From: Nitriliruptoraceae bacterium | Lineage (GTDB): Bacteria; Actinomycetota; Nitriliruptoria; Nitriliruptorales; Nitriliruptoraceae | Reading direction: 5' to 3' | Assembly (NCBI GenBank): GCA_007118045.1 | Contig: SKTG01000412.1 | Coordinates: 1-10,057, forward strand | DNA: 10,057 nt | Shown: piece by piece, positions 7,203 through 10,057 of the stretch | Layout of the letters: every line of letters starts with the position of its first letter | Numbering within the stretch: position 1 is the first letter of the stretch | Program-made: the position numbers and the translations under genes | The notes under the pieces: model-generated | Told to the model about the DNA's origin: nothing | What the model saw: only the letters and a program-made list of their open reading frames with translations | Databases searched by the model: none

Positions 7203-10057
7203 CGCATGCTCGTCCGGGGGAGGGTCGCGACGAACCAGCCGGCGGGTCAGGTGACGGACGGGACGGTGGGGGCGGGAGGCAGCGGCCGGGGCCGGCGGAG
7301 GCGGCCGATGACGGACCCGCCGCGGAGCGTTCGCTCGGGCGGGTCCTCGGACCGGTTCCCGGCTGGGCGATCGCGTCGGTCTCCGGCGCGTTGCTCGGCG
7401 AACAGGTCGCCGCACCGGCGGGGGCGGGGGTCTTGCTCGCGGTCGTCGCGGTCGCCGTGGCGGTGGGCGTGTGCCTGGTCGGCCGCGGGTACGGAGATGG
7501 GACGTACCTGCCGGTGGGCGCCGGTCTCGTCACGCTCGTGGCGGTCGCGACGGTCTCGGCCGGTGGCGCGGTGCTCAGGGTCGACGCCGCCCACCACGGC
7601 GCGCTCCCCGCCCTGGCCGCCCACGGTGGCGGTGCCACGGTGCTCGCCACGGTGGCCAGCGAGCCACGCCCGATCGCCAGCGGATGGCACGTCCTCGTGC
7701 GGGTCGACGAGGTCGACGGTGTACCGACCAGGGAGCGGGCGGCGCTGACGCTCGACGCCGAGCCGCCCGCGCTCGGTGAGCGATGGGCCGGCGAGGTGAC
7801 CGCTCGGCCGTTGCCGGAAGGCGGGTACGGGACCTGGCTCGCCCGGCAGCACGCGGTCGCCGTGCTCGATCCGCAGCGCTGGGTGACGGTGGCCGACCCG
7901 GGGACGTTGTCGGCGGCGTCAGAGCACGTACGGGCCCGGGTACGTGCCGCCGCGACGCACCACCTCGACGACCGGGTCGGCGGGCTGCTCGTGGGGTTCG
8001 TCACGGGTGACACCAGGTTGCTACCGGAGGAGGACCGCGAGGCCATGCGGACCACGTCGCTGACCCACCTGACCGCGGTCAGCGGCTCCAACGTCGCGAT
8101 CGTGATCGCGGGCGTGCTGGGTTTGGCCACCGTGCTGCGTCTGGACGCGCGGTGGCGGCGGTTGGCGGTGGCGCTCGTCGTGCCGTGGTTCGCCTTCGTG
8201 ACCCGTTTCGAGCCCAGCGTGATGCGGGCGGGGACGATGGCGGGGTTGCTGCTGTTGGCCGGCAGCCGGGGCCAGGTCCGCGAGGCCAGGCACGCGCTGG
8301 CCGTGGCCGTGCTCGTGCTGGTCCTCCTCGACCCCCGGCTCGCGGGTTCCCTTGGCCTGTTGCTCTCGGCCACGGCCACGGGCGGCGTCCTGCTGATCGC
8401 GCCGGTGGTCCGTCGTCGGCTGCCCAGGCGCCTGCCCCGGCGGCTCGCGGAGCTCGTGTCGATCACGCTCGGAGCGCAGATCGCCGTGGTCCCCCTCGTG
8501 CTCGTGACCTTGGGCGAACTCGGGCTCGGTTCCGTGCCGGCGAACCTCGTCGCCGTGCCCGCGGCGGCGATGGCCGCAGCGCTGTCGTTCGTCGGCACCG
8601 TGCTGGCGGTCGCGAACCTCGAGCTCGGCGCGGTGTTCTTCGCCCTGGCCTCACCCGGCTCGCGCATCGTGCTCGCGGCCGCGCACGGATTCGGCGGGGT
8701 CGGCGGCGTCGTCGAGCTGGCTCGGCCAGCGACCGTGGTCGCTCTCGTGGCCGGCTGTGCGTGGCTGCTCACCCGGCGGCGTGGGCGGGCCGCTCGCGTG
8801 CTCGCTGCCGTCGCGGTGATCGCCGTCCTGCTCGCCAGCCTGCCGATGGTGCTGGGTGGTCGCACCCCCGACGGGTTCCGGGTCACGGCGATCGACGTGG
8901 GGCAGGGCGACGCCTTCCTCGTCGAGTCGCCGGAAGCCCGGGTGCTCGTGGACGCAGGCGAGGACGACACCGCCGCGCGCTGGTTGCGTCAGCACGGTCG
9001 GCGACACATCGATCTGCTGGTCGTCACCCACCCGCACCTCGATCACGTCGGTGGTGTGCCGGAGGTCCTGCGGCGGCTCTCCGTCAACGTCGTCTGGTCG
9101 GCGCCCGTGCCGACGGAGCTGCCGGAGGCGGCCGAGGTGTTCGCCGTGGCCGCCGAGAACGACGTGCCGGTCCGCGCCCCCATGGTCGGCGACAACGTGA
9201 CGGTCGGTGACCTCGAGGTGGAGGTGCTGCACCCACCGCCCGGCAGGCCCTACCGGCACGAACGCAGCGAGCTGAACGACAGCTCCTACGTGCTGCGGCT
9301 GCACCACGGTGACCGCCGGGTCCTGACCACCGGGGACGTCGAGGAAGCGGCACAACGCGACCTGATGGCGGCGGCCCCGGAGCGGCTGCAGGCCGAGCTG
9401 ATGACCGTGCCGCACCACGGTTCCTCGACCAGCGACCCGGACTTCCTGAGAGCCGTCGGAGCGCAGGTCGGTCTCATCGGGGTCGGGGCCGACAACACCT
9501 ACGGCCATCCGGCGCCGGAGATCCTCGCCACGCTGGAAGCGGCCGGCGTCGAGGTGCGCCGCACCGACCTGGAGGGCACCGTCACCGTCGACGTGCCGGC
9601 ACCGCGGGGGGAGGAGCGAACGGAGCCGGTCCCCTCGTCCCACGCAACGAGCGGTCGGCACCCGGCGAGGGGTCGGCGCCTGGCGAGCGGTCGGCACCCG
9701 GCGAGGGGTCGGCGCCTGGCGAGCGGTCGGCACCCGGCGAGGGTCGGCACCCCGACGAGGGGTCGGTACCCAGTCAGGGGCAGCGTCTTCCGAGCGGCGG
9801 GAGGCACCCGTACCGGGCCGGGGCGTGCCATCGCTAGCCTCGCCCAATGGCTCCCGTGCTGCTGCTCACCGGCGACGACGACCTGCTGCTGCTGCGCGAG
9901 GTCGAGCGCCGGGTCGCCAGTCTCACCGAGGAGGATCCGGACCTGCGGGTCGACCGCTACGACGCGAGCGAGCTCGAGCACCTGCCGGAGCTGCGGACCA
10001 CCTCGTTGTTCGGGGGTCGGACCTGTGTGGTGGTGCGAGGCGTGGAGGCGCTGGCCG
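7199..10057 (+). CDS. comEC: ComEC/Rec2 DNA uptake channel; frame has no stop codon within the window
   Basis: Forms the membrane pore that brings single-stranded DNA into the cell. The GTG at 7199 overlaps the comEA stop (GTGA). Order: a hydrophilic Gly-rich N-terminus (1-45), membrane helices (about 56-94 and 105-125), an N-terminal soluble domain (about 126-240), the Competence domain with HLTAVSGSN (290-298) and many helices (to about 551), then a metallo-beta-lactamase-like domain starting at IDVGQGD (565-571). The latter keeps the full HPHLDH metal motif (611-616), TTGD (710-713), VPHHGSS (737-743) and YGHP (768-771), so nuclease activity is plausible. Conserved sequence ends near residue 800 (position about 9600), a normal ComEC length. 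Beyond it the frame reads an Arg-rich hexapeptide repeat and then, past 9847, an implausible Cys-rich string out of phase with holA. True coding therefore probably ends before 9847, through a frameshift or lost stop. Confidence 0.9.
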   Translation, partial: MTHARPGEGRDEPAGGSGDGRDGGGGRQRPGPAEAADDGPAAERSLGRVLGPVPGWAIASVSGALLGEQVAAPAGAGVLLAVVAVAVAVGVCLVGRGYGDGTYLPVGAGLVTLVAVATVSAGGAVLRVDAAHHGALPALAAHGGGATVLATVASEPRPIASGWHVLVRVDEVDGVPTRERAALTLDAEPPALGERWAGEVTARPLPEGGYGTWLARQHAVAVLDPQRWVTVADPGTLSAASEHVRARVRAAATHHLDDRVGGLLVGFVTGDTRLLPEEDREAMRTTSLTHLTAVSGSNVAIVIAGVLGLATVLRLDARWRRLAVALVVPWFAFVTRFEPSVMRAGTMAGLLLLAGSRGQVREARHALAVAVLVLVLLDPRLAGSLGLLLSATATGGVLLIAPVVRRRLPRRLPRRLAELVSITLGAQIAVVPLVLVTLGELGLGSVPANLVAVPAAAMAAALSFVGTVLAVANLELGAVFFALASPGSRIVLAAAHGFGGVGGVVELARPATVVALVAGCAWLLTRRRGRAARVLAAVAVIAVLLASLPMVLGGRTPDGFRVTAIDVGQGDAFLVESPEARVLVDAGEDDTAARWLRQHGRRHIDLLVVTHPHLDHVGGVPEVLRRLSVNVVWSAPVPTELPEAAEVFAVAAENDVPVRAPMVGDNVTVGDLEVEVLHPPPGRPYRHERSELNDSSYVLRLHHGDRRVLTTGDVEEAAQRDLMAAAPERLQAELMTVPHHGSSTSDPDFLRAVGAQVGLIGVGADNTYGHPAPEILATLEAAGVEVRRTDLEGTVTVDVPAPRGEERTEPVPSSHATSGRHPARGRRLASGRHPARGRRLASGRHPARVGTPTRGRYPVRGSVFRAAGGTRTGPGRAIASLAQWLPCCCSPATTTCCCCARSSAGSPVSPRRIRTCGSTATTRASSSTCRSCGPPRCSGVGPVWWCEAWRRWP
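9649..9774 (+). repeat. 18-bp minisatellite, seven tandem units, between comEC and holA
   Basis: Units 1, 3 and 5 are identical (GAGCGGTCGGCACCCGGC, from 9649, 9685 and 9721), and units 2 and 4 are identical (GAGGGGTCGGCGCCTGGC, from 9667 and 9703), so the array grew as 36-bp pairs. Unit 6 (9739-9756) lacks one G in its G-run and gains one C in its C-run; unit 7 (9757-9774) has diverged. In the comEC frame the units encode alternating SGRHPA and RGRRLA hexapeptides. The array is likely variable in copy number. Confidence 0.92.
9835..9840 (+). promoter_or_regulatory. Likely -10 element of holA, leaderless transcript
   Basis: TAGCCT ends 6 bases before the holA ATG, the spacing at which transcription would start on or next to the A of the start codon. 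No ribosome binding site is present, which agrees with a leaderless mRNA, a frequent mode in actinobacteria. No good -35 is seen. The TAG is also a stop in the same frame as holA. Confidence 0.5.
9847..10057 (+). CDS. holA: DNA polymerase III delta subunit, N-terminal 70 residues
   Basis: Delta opens the sliding clamp within the clamp-loader complex during replication. The 70 residues visible match the start of the family: APVLLLTGDDDLLLLREVE (2-20), the first strand and helix of the AAA+-like domain (delta keeps this fold but does not hydrolyse ATP), then a region with DPDLRVDRYDASEL and the typical TTSLFGGRTCVVVRGVEAL (51-69). The remaining sequence lies off the right edge. Placement just after comEC is the standard actinobacterial arrangement. 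The ATG at 9847 is supported by family alignment and by the -10 element directly before it, despite the lack of a ribosome binding site. Confidence 0.92.
   Translation, partial: MAPVLLLTGDDDLLLLREVERRVASLTEEDPDLRVDRYDASELEHLPELRTTSLFGGRTCVVVRGVEALA

Noticed and set aside
3903..7415. Two long minus-strand frames (554 and 600 codons) opposite the YbhN-like, DegV-family and comEA genes
   Set aside because: Composition is low-complexity Arg/Gly/His/Pro with no motif, and the plus strand explains the DNA fully. Lack of stops is expected at this GC level.
9649..9774. CRISPR array
   Set aside because: The 18-bp units are directly adjacent with no unique spacers, so this is a tandem minisatellite.
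9803..9829. Hairpin GGCAC...GTGCC as a comEC terminator
   Set aside because: Only five outer pairs with an interrupted interior and no T-run; too weak to call.
7189..9847. Minus-strand frames (593 and 398 codons) opposite comEC, and a 352-codon plus-strand frame at 8152-9210
   Set aside because: They overlap ComEC, whose Competence and metallo-beta-lactamase motifs are clear; their translations show no domains.
1101..10057. Mobile element or recent gene transfer
   Set aside because: No transposase, integrase or terminal repeats were seen, base composition looks even, and the gene order is the usual chromosomal one.

Overview
The window is very GC-rich, and every gene in it fits a chromosomal housekeeping region of a member of the Actinomycetota. 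The reasons are strong G/C bias at third codon positions, GTG starts, a tRNA without an encoded CCA end, -10-like hexamers of the form TANNCT, and the order leuS / degV / comEA / comEC / holA, which is typical of actinobacteria. The exact order or genus cannot be fixed from the sequence alone; a deep-branching lineage is possible but unproven.

Layout. Positions 1-1100 (minus strand) hold most of a PknB-type serine/threonine protein kinase that starts with GTG behind a strong ribosome binding site and runs off the left edge after its transmembrane helix. Next come a hairpin (1155-1178) and a tRNA-Ala(GGC) gene (1197-1270), both on the minus strand. From about 1300 onward transcription points rightwards: leuS (leucyl-tRNA synthetase, 1415-3958), a 112-base gap with a hairpin, a tandem repeat and a possible 31-codon reading frame, a multi-pass membrane protein of the YbhN/UPF0104 (lysylphosphatidylglycerol synthase transmembrane domain) family (4071-5132), a DegV-family fatty-acid-binding protein with an acidic tail (5172-6119), comEA (6219-7202), comEC (from 7199, coupled to comEA by a GTGA overlap) and the first 70 codons of holA, the DNA polymerase III delta subunit (9847 to the right edge).

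How the genes work together. ComEA (membrane-anchored DNA receptor with SLBB and helix-hairpin-helix parts) and ComEC (DNA channel with a complete metallo-beta-lactamase-type metal motif) form the inner part of a DNA uptake machine. holA belongs to the replisome clamp loader. leuS, tRNA-Ala and the kinase are not functionally tied to uptake.

The main oddity is at the comEC/holA junction. The comEC frame has no stop codon anywhere before the window ends. Its conserved part finishes near 9600 and is followed by a seven-unit 18-bp minisatellite (9649-9774), after which the frame runs on through holA in the wrong phase. One repeat unit carries a paired one-base loss and gain, and a TAG stop in a neighbouring frame sits 9 bases before holA, so a frameshift or lost stop in the repeat is the simplest reading. 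No clear new biological system is visible; the best leads are this junction and the structured leader before the YbhN-like gene.
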